Source: Pseudomonadota bacterium (lineage in GTDB: Bacteria > Myxococcota_A > Polyangia > Polyangiales > Polyangiaceae). From it: DNA of 64,000 nucleotides. The notes under the pieces were generated by a model. The model did no database searches and had not been told where the DNA came from. It was given only the letters and a program-made list of their open reading frames with translations. How positions within the stretch are numbered: position 1 is the first letter of the stretch; each line of letters opens with the position of its first letter. The stretch spans positions 26,440 through 90,439 of the forward strand of contig JAEXCN010000578.1 of the NCBI GenBank assembly GCA_023402175.1. The letters run 5' to 3'. A program made the position numbers and the translations under genes. Positions 8,771-17,766 of the stretch are shown here, one piece after another.

Positions 8771-9735
8771 TCCGCCTCCGCGACCGCTATGGACGAGGGC
8801 AGCTCGATCGGCGCGGCCTGCTCGTCGGACGGGATCAGCCGGCGGAGGACGAGTGAAGCGACGAACGCATAGGTCGATCCGAGGATGCCGTCGATCAGCC
8901 AGTGATGATCGAGGTAGATCGACGCGAAGATCATCAGGAGCCAGTACGCGACCGACAGCACGCGCAGACGCCGCCCGAAGGAGCGCCACCCTTCGAGCAC
9001 GATGAGCAGCGGGTACGCGCAGTGGAGAGAAGGGATCGCGCCGAAGACGCTGCTCGCCTTCGAGTACATCGCGTGGAAGTACGAGATGCCGAGCATCGCG
9101 TCGACGCGCATGAGGACCGGGCCTTCGCTCGCACGCGCGGCGAGGTCGACCGTGCAGCCGTGCGCGTGGAAGTACCAGGGCGGCGCCGCGGGAACGAGGT
9201 GATACGTCACGAAGCCGGCGACGTTCATCGCGAAGAATCCCCACGTGAAGCGTCGCATCGCGGGTCGATCGCGGAACGCGAGGAAGGCTGCGCACGCGAA
9301 ACACGCGAGGATGAAGGTCGCGTACGGGAACGCGCAGAGCAGGTCGATCGCCGGCCAGTGATGCGTCCGGAACCAGTCGTGGAGCGTGAGGGTCGTTCCG
9401 TCGACCTGGAACCCGAACAGCCGGGCCTCGAGCGCGCGAACGTCGCAGACGTGGACGCGCTCGGGCGAGAGCCCGAGGTTCTGCAGCGGACGCATGCCGT
9501 CGTAGAGCAGGCCCACGAGGCCGAGCGGGTAGATGGCGACGAGGAGCGCCTTCGTTCGCCGGCTCGTGTACGCGAGCGCGATGACGAGCAGCAGCGCCCC
9601 GACGTGCTCGATGCGGAGGTCGCCGCGCGCCGCCGACAGGAGCACGTATCCCGCGAACGGGACGATCGGGAGGAGCGCGTAGCGAGGCCAGAGCTCCTTC
9701 ACGTGCTCGCGGAAGCGACGAAGGAGAGCGGTCAC
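8767..9735 (-). CDS. PAP2-superfamily / Aur1-like inositolphosphotransferase (candidate inositol phosphorylceramide synthase)
   Basis: This is a 322-residue polytopic membrane protein. It has the PAP2-type active-site signatures in the order used by Aur1/IPC synthases: GAIPSLHCAYPLL (residue about 230) and SIYLDHHWLIDGILG (about 280), giving the two catalytic histidines and the aspartate. An upstream conserved region FVTYHLVPAAPPWY lies near residue 175. About seven hydrophobic segments are visible. Enzymes of this type move phosphoinositol from phosphatidylinositol to ceramide, and Sorangium-type myxobacteria are known for sphingolipids. Because the next genes make inositol phosphate and a CDP-DAG-dependent phospholipid, an IPC synthase role is the best reading. 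A generic PAP2 phosphatase is the alternative. Confidence 0.8.
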   Translation of the reverse strand: MTALLRRFREHVKELWPRYALLPIVPFAGYVLLSAARGDLRIEHVGALLLVIALAYTSRRTKALLVAIYPLGLVGLLYDGMRPLQNLGLSPERVHVCDVRALEARLFGFQVDGTTLTLHDWFRTHHWPAIDLLCAFPYATFILACFACAAFLAFRDRPAMRRFTWGFFAMNVAGFVTYHLVPAAPPWYFHAHGCTVDLAARASEGPVLMRVDAMLGISYFHAMYSKASSVFGAIPSLHCAYPLLIVLEGWRSFGRRLRVLSVAYWLLMIFASIYLDHHWLIDGILGSTYAFVASLVLRRLIPSDEQAAPIELPSSIAVAEAE

Positions 9736-10310
9736 GGCGAGCCTCCTCCGATGCTCTCGACGCGCGTCTCCGTCGGCCGCGGTCCCGGCAAACGGAACGT
9801 GAGGGCTTCCTCGTCGGGCCGTGCAACGACGGGCTCGGTCCCATTCGGTTCATCGGCCTCCTGTACTGCGCGGAAGACGAAGCGGGTGTGCATGGGAAAC
9901 GTGTAGGCGATGCTGACGAGGATGGAGACGGCGGCGCGGACCACGATGTACGGCGGATCGACGATCGCGAGGACGGCCGCGAGGAGCGTTGCGTTCAAGA
10001 ACGCGCCGCCCGCGCAAACGATGGCGTAGCGAGCGCCTTGCGATGTCACCGACCCACGATGACGAGCGCGAAACGCCCAGAGTCGACTGACTGCGAAGTT
10101 GAAGATGCCTCCGACGGTCGCCGATACGAGCGTCGCCGTCGGCGGAGCGATGCGGGCGAGCTCCACGAGCCCGACCATCATCGTGAAGTCGACGAGGGTG
10201 GTGACGGCAGCTGTGAGCTGGTGGCGGCCGAGGAGCCGGATGTCGAGAAGCCGTGCGGACGCTCGAGCAGGGGAGTCGACCGGCGGCGCCGCCCGACCGT
10301 CACCGTTCAC
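9732..10310 (-). CDS. GtrA-family membrane protein
   Basis: This encodes 192 residues with four hydrophobic helices between about residues 33 and 150, the GtrA layout: LTAAVTTLVDFTMMVGLVEL, TLVSATVGGIFNFAVSRLWAF, YAIVCAGGAFLNATLLAAVL and VRAAVSILVSIAYTFPMHTRFVF. The 'NF..R.W.F' and 'R.FVF' motifs are typical. GtrA proteins are small membrane partners of lipid-linked sugar transfer or flipping. Here it overlaps both neighbours by 4 nt in the inositol-lipid operon, so it may help place or flip the polar head group or a glycosylated form. The C-terminal 45 residues are a charged cytoplasmic tail of no known family. Confidence 0.85.
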   Translation of the reverse strand: MNGDGRAAPPVDSPARASARLLDIRLLGRHQLTAAVTTLVDFTMMVGLVELARIAPPTATLVSATVGGIFNFAVSRLWAFRARHRGSVTSQGARYAIVCAGGAFLNATLLAAVLAIVDPPYIVVRAAVSILVSIAYTFPMHTRFVFRAVQEADEPNGTEPVVARPDEEALTFRLPGPRPTETRVESIGGGSP

Positions 10311-11188
10311 GGATGACGCTCGCGGGTGACGACCTGGTCGATTCGGCCGCTCGGGCGGTCGATCGGCGTGGCCGCTTTCGACGCGATCGTCGAGACGGGG
10401 ACGGGAGACGGTGCCGGCGTTGCGTCCGGGACGCGCGCCGCACGGAGCAAGCGAGTGACCGCCGACACGTTGCCGATGATCGCGATCGCGGCGAGCGCGA
10501 CAACGATCGGAGCGATGCGGAGGACGAGCGGTGCGGGTCCGAGAGCGAGCTCGGTGAACGGGACGAGCGCCGCCGCCGTGAGGAGGTAAGCGACGCGATG
10601 GGCTCGGCGCATCGGCGCGCCGGAGTCGTCTGCCTTGAGCTCGCGAAGGACGGACGACGCGTAGCTCACCATGAATCCGCCGACGAGGGCGGCGATCGTG
10701 AGGACGAGCAGCACGACGTTCGCGCGTACGAAGACGGCGATTCCCCCGAGGAGGAGAGCGTCGACATAGCGGTCGATCGTCGTGTCGAGCACCTTGCCGA
10801 AGCGGTTCGAGGTGCGCGTCTCGCGAGCGACGATCCCGTCGATGGCATCGGCGAGCGTCGCGAGCACTGCGACCGCAGCACCCGCGCCAAAGTGACCCAT
10901 CGCGAAGAGGACGCCTGCGGCAGCGGCGATCGCGAGCGATGCGATCGAGACTGCGTTTGCGGAGACGCCGATGCGCGCGAGACCTCGTCCGACGGGCAAG
11001 ATCGCGGCGTAGACGGCCTCCATCGGCACCTTGCCCAGGAGGGGAAGCCCCTGCTCCCGGGCGAGGCGCTCATGACCTCGGCGGCCCCATGCGAGCGACG
11101 CGATCGCGAAGGAGACGAGCGCGCTCGCGAGGACACCCCCCAGCGCGATGGCGCAGGCGAGGTCGATGTTTGTGTGTACGTCCTCCAT
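10307..11188 (-). CDS. CDP-alcohol phosphatidyltransferase (candidate phosphatidylinositol-phosphate synthase)
   Basis: This is a 293-residue integral membrane enzyme. The CDP-alcohol signature is perfect: DAIDGIVAR, eight residues, then GKVLDTTID (Asp, Asp-Gly, Ala-Arg, Gly, Asp, Asp; residues about 115-140). Six hydrophobic segments follow the family pattern. The acceptor alcohol cannot be read from the signature, but the gene lies 49 bp downstream of the inositol-3-phosphate synthase gene and is coupled to a PgpA-like phosphatase. A phosphatidylinositol-phosphate synthase, joining CDP-diacylglycerol to inositol phosphate, is therefore the most economical reading. A separate CDP-DAG serine transferase is encoded at 23003-23719. 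The C-terminus is an Ala/Pro-rich tail. Confidence 0.85.
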   Translation of the reverse strand: MEDVHTNIDLACAIALGGVLASALVSFAIASLAWGRRGHERLAREQGLPLLGKVPMEAVYAAILPVGRGLARIGVSANAVSIASLAIAAAAGVLFAMGHFGAGAAVAVLATLADAIDGIVARETRTSNRFGKVLDTTIDRYVDALLLGGIAVFVRANVVLLVLTIAALVGGFMVSYASSVLRELKADDSGAPMRRAHRVAYLLTAAALVPFTELALGPAPLVLRIAPIVVALAAIAIIGNVSAVTRLLRAARVPDATPAPSPVPVSTIASKAATPIDRPSGRIDQVVTRERHP

Positions 11189-11237
11189 GGACAGCAGCGC
11201 CTCTACCCTGGACGCGCTCGCGTACGAGCGCTGTTGG

Positions 11238-12551
11238 TCAGTCGTAATATTCGTTGCCGAGGTGCGTGACGAGGTCCTCGCCCACCATCCACCGCAGGGT
11301 GTTCTTGAGCTTGATGAGCTGAACGAACAAGTCGTGATCTGCCTGCAAGCCCGCAGCCGCCTGCGGCGACTTGAAGTAGAACCCGAGCCACTCCTGGATG
11401 CCGCGGAAGCCCGCGCGTTGCGCGAGGTCCATGAAAAGAGCGAGGTCGAGGACGATCGGCGCTGCCAGGATCGAGTCGCGGCAGAGGAAGTTCACCTTGA
11501 TCTGCATCGGATAGCCGAGCCATCCGAACAGGTCGATGTTGTCCCAACCCTCCTTCGCGTCACCGCGCGGCGGGTAATAGTCGATGCGGACCTTGTGGTG
11601 GACCTCGCCGTAGAGCTCGGGGTGCGTGTCCGGCTCGAGGATCGCGTCGAGCACGCCGAGCTTCGACGTCTCCTTCGTCTTGAAGGCGCCCGGATCATCG
11701 AGCACCTCGCCGTCACGGTTGCCGAGGATGTTCGTCGAGTACCAGCCGTTCAGACCGAGCAGGCGCGCCTTCAATCCGGGCGCGATCACCGTCTTCATGA
11801 GCGTCTGACCGGTCTTGAAGTCCTTGCCTGCGATCGGCGTGCGCGTCTCCTTCGCGAGCTCGATGGCGGCGGGGAAGTCGACGGCGAGGTTCGGCGCGCC
11901 GTTCGCGAAGGGAACGCCTTCCTTGAGGCACGCCCAGGCGTAGAGCTGAGCGTTCGAGATGCTCGGGTCACTCTTGCGGAGACCCTCTTCGAATGCGTCG
12001 ATGCTCTGGTGGACGGCCGACGGCGTGATGAAGGTCTCGGTCGAGCCGCACCAGACTGCAACGACGCGTGAGAGCTTCTTCTCGGCGCGGAACTGCTGGA
12101 TGTCGGCGCGAAGCTGCTCGACCATCTCCGCCTTGGAGGCGGCGCTCTTCACATGCGTTCCCGTGAGCCGCTTGACGTACTCGGGGTAGAACGCACCCTT
12201 CATCGGGCGAATGCTCGAGAGCTCTTCGCGGATTGGCTCGAGGTGGCGATCCTCGAGGACGTTTGCGCGGCGCGCGGCCTCGTACGCGTCATCCGGGAAG
12301 ATGTCCCAGGCGGCAATCTCGACATCGGCGAGATCGGCGAGCGGTACCAGGTCGCGGATGCGCGGGGTGCGGTTGTCCGTCCGCTTCCCCAGGCGGATCG
12401 TCCCGAGCTGTGTCAGAGATCCGACAGGCTGGCCGAGCCCTCGACGGGCCAGCAGGATCCCCGCGATGGCCGTCGTCGCGACGGCGCCCATCCCGGGGAG
12501 AAGCACTCCAAGCTTCCCGGTGGCGGGCGAGATCTGGTTCGGTTTCTGCAT
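11238..12551 (-). CDS. ino1: Myo-inositol-1-phosphate synthase
   Basis: This encodes 437 residues from the ATG at 12551, with CAGGAGAAG upstream; longer in-frame starts precede the Rossmann fold with unrelated sequence. The NAD-binding segment is LGVLLPGMGAVATTAIAGIL (residues about 15-35). Later signatures are GKDFKTGQTLMKTV, NILGNRDGEVL and the catalytic KVRIDYYPPRGDAKEGWD region followed by FLCRDSILAAP. The enzyme converts glucose-6-phosphate to inositol-3-phosphate (1L-myo-inositol 1-phosphate) in the cytoplasm. It opens the inositol-lipid operon and would supply the head group. Its length is between the short actinobacterial and long eukaryotic forms. Confidence 0.92.
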   Translation of the reverse strand: MQKPNQISPATGKLGVLLPGMGAVATTAIAGILLARRGLGQPVGSLTQLGTIRLGKRTDNRTPRIRDLVPLADLADVEIAAWDIFPDDAYEAARRANVLEDRHLEPIREELSSIRPMKGAFYPEYVKRLTGTHVKSAASKAEMVEQLRADIQQFRAEKKLSRVVAVWCGSTETFITPSAVHQSIDAFEEGLRKSDPSISNAQLYAWACLKEGVPFANGAPNLAVDFPAAIELAKETRTPIAGKDFKTGQTLMKTVIAPGLKARLLGLNGWYSTNILGNRDGEVLDDPGAFKTKETSKLGVLDAILEPDTHPELYGEVHHKVRIDYYPPRGDAKEGWDNIDLFGWLGYPMQIKVNFLCRDSILAAPIVLDLALFMDLAQRAGFRGIQEWLGFYFKSPQAAAGLQADHDLFVQLIKLKNTLRWMVGEDLVTHLGNEYYD

Positions 12552-12994
12552 CGGGAATTCTTCTCCTGTTCGCTCAGACGGCGGGGCGTTTACTACGGTT
12601 TCAGGCCGCTCGTGAGGCCCGATGGGGCGCCTGTTCTGGGCGTTTGTTGTCGGTACAGATGCACACCGCAACATTTGGTTGCGAACAATTGCCGACGGGC
12701 CGTGCGGACAGCGGCCCGTCCACCCCGAGGCGGGCCCAGGATGGCCCCGGAGCGCGCGCATGCAAGAGCTTTCACGGCTCGATTCTGCAGGTCGCGTGCG
12801 TCATCGGGGCGCGAGGCGCGCGACGCAAGTCGAGACCTGGCTTTCCGACGAGCCGAGCCTAGCTGCTGGTGCGGCACCGACGCGGAGGCGCGGGTGAGAA
12901 GCGCCTTACGCAGCTCCCGGCGCCTCTTCTCCATCGATCTACTGAGCTTGCGTCGTCGGTCGGACGTCGGAGCTCGGACGTCAGCGCTCGGACG
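12552..12994. other. Intergenic region upstream of ino1 operon
   Basis: No convincing gene was found in these 443 bases. The frames that are open on either strand have shadow-like Arg/Ala composition and no ribosome site. It should contain the promoter of the six-gene inositol-lipid operon on the minus strand, but no clear -35/-10 pair can be named. A slightly AT-richer stretch at about 12645-12700 is the most promoter-like part. Confidence 0.5.
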
Positions 12995-13330
12995 TCAGAG
13001 CGGGTACTCGCCCGCGGGCTTGCCGCGTCCGGTGGGCAACGCCGAGAAGCCGAACAGCAGGGTGCCGACGAGGAAGTGATTGACGACGATCGCGACGGTG
13101 CCGCGCGGCAAGACCCAGACCGAGAGAGCGAGCCAGACGCCGAGCGGCGCGACGAGCCAGCGCGCCCACGTCTGGCCACGATGAGCGATCACGCCGAGCA
13201 CGATGGAGAGCACTCCGATCGCGCCCGCATTCGCCATGTGTTCCGGGGAATGTCGCCAGAAGAACATCGAGAAGAGCAGCCAGATACCCAGGACGATGTC
13301 CGCGACGCTCGCCACCTTGTCGATCTTCAT
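12995..13330 (-). CDS. SPW-repeat small membrane protein
   Basis: This is a 111-residue protein of four predicted membrane helices. Two tandem halves each contain the SPW-type signature, first near GIWLLFSMFFW (residue 14-24) and again near LGVWLALSVWVLP (residue 62-75), with Ser and Trp in the expected places. SPW proteins are widespread small membrane proteins of unknown role. The C-terminal tail GRGKPAGEYPL is hydrophilic. It stands alone, 62 bp upstream of the start side of the coiled-coil gene's stop, on the same strand. Confidence 0.8.
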   Translation of the reverse strand: MKIDKVASVADIVLGIWLLFSMFFWRHSPEHMANAGAIGVLSIVLGVIAHRGQTWARWLVAPLGVWLALSVWVLPRGTVAIVVNHFLVGTLLFGFSALPTGRGKPAGEYPL

Positions 13331-13392
13331 CGCGCACCCAAGAGGTTCATTTCCGAGGCGCGCTCGTGCCGAGCGAGCACGCTTCGTCGAGC

Positions 13393-14316
13393 CTAGATCC
13401 TGACCAGGACGGCGTCGGGCTCGGCGGTCAACATGCCGATGGCCTCCTCGTTCTCGGCTTGCGAAGAGACGGCGATCCGGACGAGCGGCTGATCTCGCCG
13501 CTGTGAGATCGGGTCACGACCCAGACGGATGACCGACGCGTCGAACTCCGAGTCGCGAAGCGCGGACAGCTCGCGGAGCGTCGCAGCATCGCGCTCACGG
13601 CTGGCGAGGGCGAAGTCGAGCTCGGCGCGGAGCTGCTCGGTGCCCGCGGCCGCGCAGTGCTCCTCCATCCAGCGGAGCGTGTGGCCGATCATCGCGAGCT
13701 CGTGATCGATCGCGGCCTGCTCGTCCAGCGCCGCACGGCGAGCTTCGCGGCGCATGTGGAGGATGTTGAGCCGCTTCTCGATGCAGGGGTTGCGTGGACG
13801 ATCGGACACGAGGCACGACTCGAGGGCGGCGATCTCCTCGTCGAGCCGGGCTCGACCGACGACCTCGAGCGAGCTGCGCGAGGCGCGGTGCGCGATGGCG
13901 AGGCGCACATAGAGCTCGATCAGCCGTTCGATTCCGAGGAAGTCATCCGTCTGCGTGGCCGCATCGCTGCGCTCCTTCAGCGCCGCTGCGATTTTTTCGA
14001 GCGCATTGAGCTCGCGTCGATGCTCCTCACTCATGCGCATCAGGAGGACAGCTCGGGCCGAGGCCGCCTCCGCATGGGCGCGGGCATCGAGCCGGGCATC
14101 GACCGCCCGCCTCACCCAACTGAGATGCGGCATCAGGAGGAATGCCAGCACCTCGGCGACGAGGAGTCCCACCATCGCCACCTCGAGATCGAGTGCGAGC
14201 AACATGAGAGCTGCCGGGATGGTGAGCACGAGCGCGTAGGTGAAGTGGACCAGGGTATAGCGACGGTACACGCCAGATGCGTGTTTCCACCCAGTCCGGT
14301 CAGTTCGCTGCGCCAT
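13393..14316 (-). CDS. Membrane-anchored coiled-coil protein of unknown function
   Basis: I do not recognise the family. The 307-residue product has a tight helical hairpin of two membrane segments near residues 24-62 (YALVLTIPAALMLLALDLEV, then VGLLVAEVLAFLLMPHL), then a long helical and strongly charged region with heptad-like spacing (about residues 70-260: ARAHAEAASARAVLLMRMSE, EIAALESCL and so on). The end is a short mixed segment finishing AEPDAVLVRI. The ATG has a strong AGGAGGAGTTGGT ribosome site. A membrane scaffold or sensor is imaginable, but nothing supports a specific role. Confidence 0.75.
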   Translation of the reverse strand: MAQRTDRTGWKHASGVYRRYTLVHFTYALVLTIPAALMLLALDLEVAMVGLLVAEVLAFLLMPHLSWVRRAVDARLDARAHAEAASARAVLLMRMSEEHRRELNALEKIAAALKERSDAATQTDDFLGIERLIELYVRLAIAHRASRSSLEVVGRARLDEEIAALESCLVSDRPRNPCIEKRLNILHMRREARRAALDEQAAIDHELAMIGHTLRWMEEHCAAAGTEQLRAELDFALASRERDAATLRELSALRDSEFDASVIRLGRDPISQRRDQPLVRIAVSSQAENEEAIGMLTAEPDAVLVRI

Positions 14317-14944
14317 ACCAACTCCTCCTGGCCGTCATCTTTGGCAATCCAGGCGCAACGTCCGTGCCCCGCGCGTGTCCATGCGTAGACCCACCCTCTG
14401 ACAGTGAAATCTTCCGCAGCCCAAGGGCAGTGCTCGAAGACAGCCGTGGACACGCTCCTCAACGCGGCCGCCGTCATCGCGCGCTCTCGCCACGGTGCGT
14501 GCGCAGACGCTCGCCTCGCGCCTCGCTCGGTTCGACGAGCGTGGCGTAAGAAGTCGCGGTAACCGGCCTCACGTAACGGATGCGAAGGACGCGTGCACGG
14601 CGCGTCATCATCCCGCGTCGACGCACTGGCTCGGGCGGGGTGAGAAGGTCGGAGGTTCGGCGCTTCGCTGGACGTGCGCCTTGCGCGCCTCGGTGCGGGC
14701 GCGCGGGCTCGTCGCCCGCCGGCTCGCATGTCGGGCTCATCGGCAAGCACGTTTCGGGCTCGACCGCTTCTCGATCGCGGCGGCTGGCTATGACACTGCT
14801 CGCTCGCATTGACCTCCGCTTCGTGCCGCGCGCCTCGACGACGGCGCGACAAAGCTCCGGTGAATCCGCGCGGGTCTGTTCGCAGGTCCTCTGCCTTTCA
14901 CGATCGGCGCAACGGCGTTGCGCCTGCACTGGTAAGGAGAGGCC
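14317..14944. other. 628-bp divergent intergenic region with a perfect 8-bp inverted repeat
   Basis: No gene is supported here: open frames on both strands are Arg-rich and lack ribosome sites. Just before the oxidoreductase start lies GGCGCAAC-GGC-GTTGCGCC (14906-14924), a perfect inverted repeat 20 nt upstream of the ATG. It could be an operator or a 5'-leader hairpin for the gene at 14945. The region also must hold the promoter for the coiled-coil gene on the minus strand. Confidence 0.5.
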
Positions 14945-15814
14945 ATGATCGCCTTCTTCGGTACAGGCCTGCTCGGAAGCGGATTCGTGCGTGCATTGCT
15001 CCGGCGCGGTGAAACGGTCCACGTCTGGAACCGAACCGCGGACAAGGCGCGGGCCCTCGAGGCACACGGCGCCCGCGCGTTCGACGATCCTGCGGAGGCT
15101 GCACGAGGCGCGGAGCGCGTGCATCTCGCGCTCTCGGACGACGCTTCCGTGGACGACGTCCTCGCGCGCGCTCTGCCGGGCATCGACAAGGCAGCGCTTC
15201 TCGTCGATCACACGACGACGTCGCCGTCCGCCACGGCCGCGCGTGTCGCGCGCTGGGACGAGCAGGGCTATCGCTTCCTCCATGCGCCCGTGTTCATGGG
15301 CCCGCAGAACGCGCTCGACGCAACTGGCCTGATGCTCGTGTCCGGCGAGCGCACCCGTGTCGAAGCCGCACGCTCGCATCTGGAGCGGATGACCGGGAAG
15401 GTCCTCGACCTCGGGGACCGCGTCGATGCGGCAGCCGCCTTCAAGCTGCTCGGCAACCTATTCCTCATGTTCGTCACGAGCGGGCTCGCCGACCTGTTCA
15501 CGCTCGCGCGCGCGATGGACATCGAGCCTCGAGCGGCCGCGTCGCTGTTCGAGCACTTCAATCCCGGTGCGACGCTCGGCGTCCGGATCGATCGCATGCT
15601 CGCGGCGGAATGGTCGAAGCCGTCATGGGAGCTCGCGATGGCACGCAAGGACGCGCGCATCATGCTCGACGAAGCGGACCGAGCCCGACATCCGCTGAAG
15701 GTGCTGCCGTCCATCGCAGCACGGATGGACGAGCTCCTCACGCAGGGCCACGGGAAGTCGGACTGGACGGTGCTCGCGAAAGACGCGCTCGAAGGGATCG
15801 AGCGACCGGCCTGA
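14945..15814 (+). CDS. NAD(P)-dependent beta-hydroxyacid dehydrogenase / imine reductase-like oxidoreductase
   Basis: This encodes 289 residues with AAGGAGAGGCC upstream of the ATG. The N-terminal Rossmann motif is IAFFGTGLLGSGFVRALLRRG, followed by HVWNRTADKARAL, whose Arg-Thr suggests NADP preference. Later HIBADH-type signatures are VDHTTTSPSATA near residue 82, FLHAPVFMGPQNALDATGLM near 112 and the catalytic-lysine region AAAFKLLGNLFLMFVTSGLAD near 165. Proteins of this family reduce small hydroxyacids, semialdehydes or imines. The gene is monocistronic, convergent with the kefC-like gene; substrate unknown. Confidence 0.88.
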   Translation: MIAFFGTGLLGSGFVRALLRRGETVHVWNRTADKARALEAHGARAFDDPAEAARGAERVHLALSDDASVDDVLARALPGIDKAALLVDHTTTSPSATAARVARWDEQGYRFLHAPVFMGPQNALDATGLMLVSGERTRVEAARSHLERMTGKVLDLGDRVDAAAAFKLLGNLFLMFVTSGLADLFTLARAMDIEPRAAASLFEHFNPGATLGVRIDRMLAAEWSKPSWELAMARKDARIMLDEADRARHPLKVLPSIAARMDELLTQGHGKSDWTVLAKDALEGIERPA

Positions 15815-15906
15815 CCGCCGCGCCGATCGACGATCACGCGAGGGCGAACGCGAGCTCGACGTTCGCCGCTTGCCTCAGGCGAAGCCGAAGGCTCGCACGT
15901 CGCTCG

Positions 15907-17766
15907 TTACTCGTTGCCACCGCTCCGTCCGCGAAGCGCCCCACTCCGACTGAGTTCCGGTGCGGGCTCGCGCTCCGCTTCGTCCATCCATGCGACCGTC
16001 GTTCGTTGGCGTGCCTCTCGGTCGCGGGCGAACTGCGCTTCGAGCTGCTCGCGGGCGCTCCTCGCTTCGGACATCCTTCGCTTCTCGTCGGCCAGGTGCG
16101 GGAGGAGCTGCTCGAGGATGCGGACGTTGTGCAGCCGGAAGCGATCGGCCTGCTCCTTCGCCTCGAACGGACCTTCGCCGAGGGACTCGAGTGCCTCGCG
16201 TCCGGCCCGGAGCGCGGACTCGAACGTCTCGCGCTCGATCCGCTCGACGCCGCGGGCACGTAGCTCGAGGTAGTGACCGACGTTCCGTGCGCGCGCGACG
16301 ATCTTCAAGTTCGGGAAGTGCTCGCGCGCGAGATCGACGAGACGAAGGCTCGCGGCGACGTCGTCGAGGGCGACGACGAGGAGCTTCGCTTCGGCGGCGC
16401 GCGCGGAGTGGAGGAGATCGAGTCGGGTCGCGTCGCCGAAGAAGACCTTGTACCCGAACTTCCGGATGAACTCGATCTGATCGGGATCGCGATCGAGCAG
16501 CGTTGCGCGGACGCCGGACGCGAAGAGGAGGCGTCCGATGATCTGCCCGAAGCGGCCGAAGCCGGCGATGATCACCGGCGCGCCCTCCGTCTCGATCACG
16601 TCATGAGGTCGCTCCTCGCGCGCGCTTCGTGCGAGCAGCGAGTCGTGGATCACGACGAGCAGCGGCGTCGTCGCCATCGACAGGGCGACGGCGAGCGTGA
16701 GGAGCGCGTCCCATGGCTCCGGAAGGAGATGCGCCTGCCCAGCGACACCGAAGACGACGAACGCGAACTCTCCGCCTTGCGAGAGGAGCGCCGCGAACAG
16801 CCAGCGCTGCTGCTGCGGAACCGAAAGGCGCGGCGCGATGATCGCGAGGCTCGTCGCCTTGAGCACGACGATTCCGAGGACGAGCATCGTCACGAGCGCG
16901 GCGTGCTGGCGGAGGAGCCCGAAGTCGATCGACATCCCGACCGCGATGAAGAACAGGCCCATCAGAAGGCCCTTGAACGGCTCGATGTCCGTCTCGAGCG
17001 CGTGCCGGTATTCGGAGCTCGCGAGGAGCACGCCCGCGAGGAACGCGCCGAGCGCCATCGAGAGGCCCGCCGCCGTCATGAGCTGCGCGATGGCGATCAC
17101 GAGGAGGAGCGCGAACCCGGTGAACACCTCGCGCAGGCCGGTCTTCGCGATGATCCGGAGGAGCGGGGTGATCAGGTAACGACCGAGGACGACGACGGCG
17201 AGGATCGCGCCGAGGCCCTGCGCCACCCCCATGAGGCTGCCGCCCGACTTGCCTGCGAGCAGCGGGACGACGGCGATCAGCGGGATCGCGGCGATGTCCT
17301 GGAAGAGGAGGACGGAGAATGCGCTCTTGCCCATCGGCGTTCCGAGGACGGAACGCTCGCGCATCGTTTGGATGGCGATCGCCGTCGACGAGAGCGCGAC
17401 CGCGAGCCCGGCAACGACCGCCGCCTGCCACGGCAGGTGAAACCCGATCGCGAGTGCCGTGAGCGCGGCACCGGATGCGAGCATCTGGAGTGCGCCTCCG
17501 CCGAAGACCGGGCGTCGCATCTCCCAGAGGCGGCGCGCGTCGAGCTCGAGCCCGATCAGGAAGAGCATGAGGACGACGCCGAACTCGGCGAAGTGCAGGA
17601 TCGACTGCACGTCGCGGACGAGGCCGAGCCCGAACGGGCCGATCACGCACCCGGCCACGAGGTATCCGAGCACCGATCCGAGGCGGAGCCGCGCCGCGAT
17701 CGGGACGAAGACGATCGCGGCCGCGAGATAGACCATCGCGTCGCGCATCAGGCCGTGCTCGTTCAT
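15907..17766 (-). CDS. kefC: Kef-type K+/H+ antiporter with TrkA-N domain
   Basis: This is a 619-residue protein from the ATG at 17766, which overlaps the stop of the KefF-like gene. About twelve membrane helices cover residues 8-385 (CPA2 family; motifs VLMLFLIGLELD, LSSTAIAIQTM, FLAGVLLASSEYRHALE). A TrkA-N nucleotide-binding domain follows at about 405-525 (VIIAGFGRFGQIIGRLLFAS, then LLDRDPDQIEFIRKFG). The end is a charged helical tail. The family releases potassium in response to glutathione adducts and acidifies the cell during electrophile stress. The partner flavoprotein gene immediately upstream supports this assignment. The start was chosen for the overlap and the signal-like first helix. 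Confidence 0.92.
   Translation of the reverse strand: MNEHGLMRDAMVYLAAAIVFVPIAARLRLGSVLGYLVAGCVIGPFGLGLVRDVQSILHFAEFGVVLMLFLIGLELDARRLWEMRRPVFGGGALQMLASGAALTALAIGFHLPWQAAVVAGLAVALSSTAIAIQTMRERSVLGTPMGKSAFSVLLFQDIAAIPLIAVVPLLAGKSGGSLMGVAQGLGAILAVVVLGRYLITPLLRIIAKTGLREVFTGFALLLVIAIAQLMTAAGLSMALGAFLAGVLLASSEYRHALETDIEPFKGLLMGLFFIAVGMSIDFGLLRQHAALVTMLVLGIVVLKATSLAIIAPRLSVPQQQRWLFAALLSQGGEFAFVVFGVAGQAHLLPEPWDALLTLAVALSMATTPLLVVIHDSLLARSAREERPHDVIETEGAPVIIAGFGRFGQIIGRLLFASGVRATLLDRDPDQIEFIRKFGYKVFFGDATRLDLLHSARAAEAKLLVVALDDVAASLRLVDLAREHFPNLKIVARARNVGHYLELRARGVERIERETFESALRAGREALESLGEGPFEAKEQADRFRLHNVRILEQLLPHLADEKRRMSEARSAREQLEAQFARDREARQRTTVAWMDEAEREPAPELSRSGALRGRSGGNE

Noticed and set aside
12593..12934. 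113-codon minus-strand frame upstream of ino1
   Set aside because: No ribosome site, basic and compositionally like noncoding high-GC sequence.
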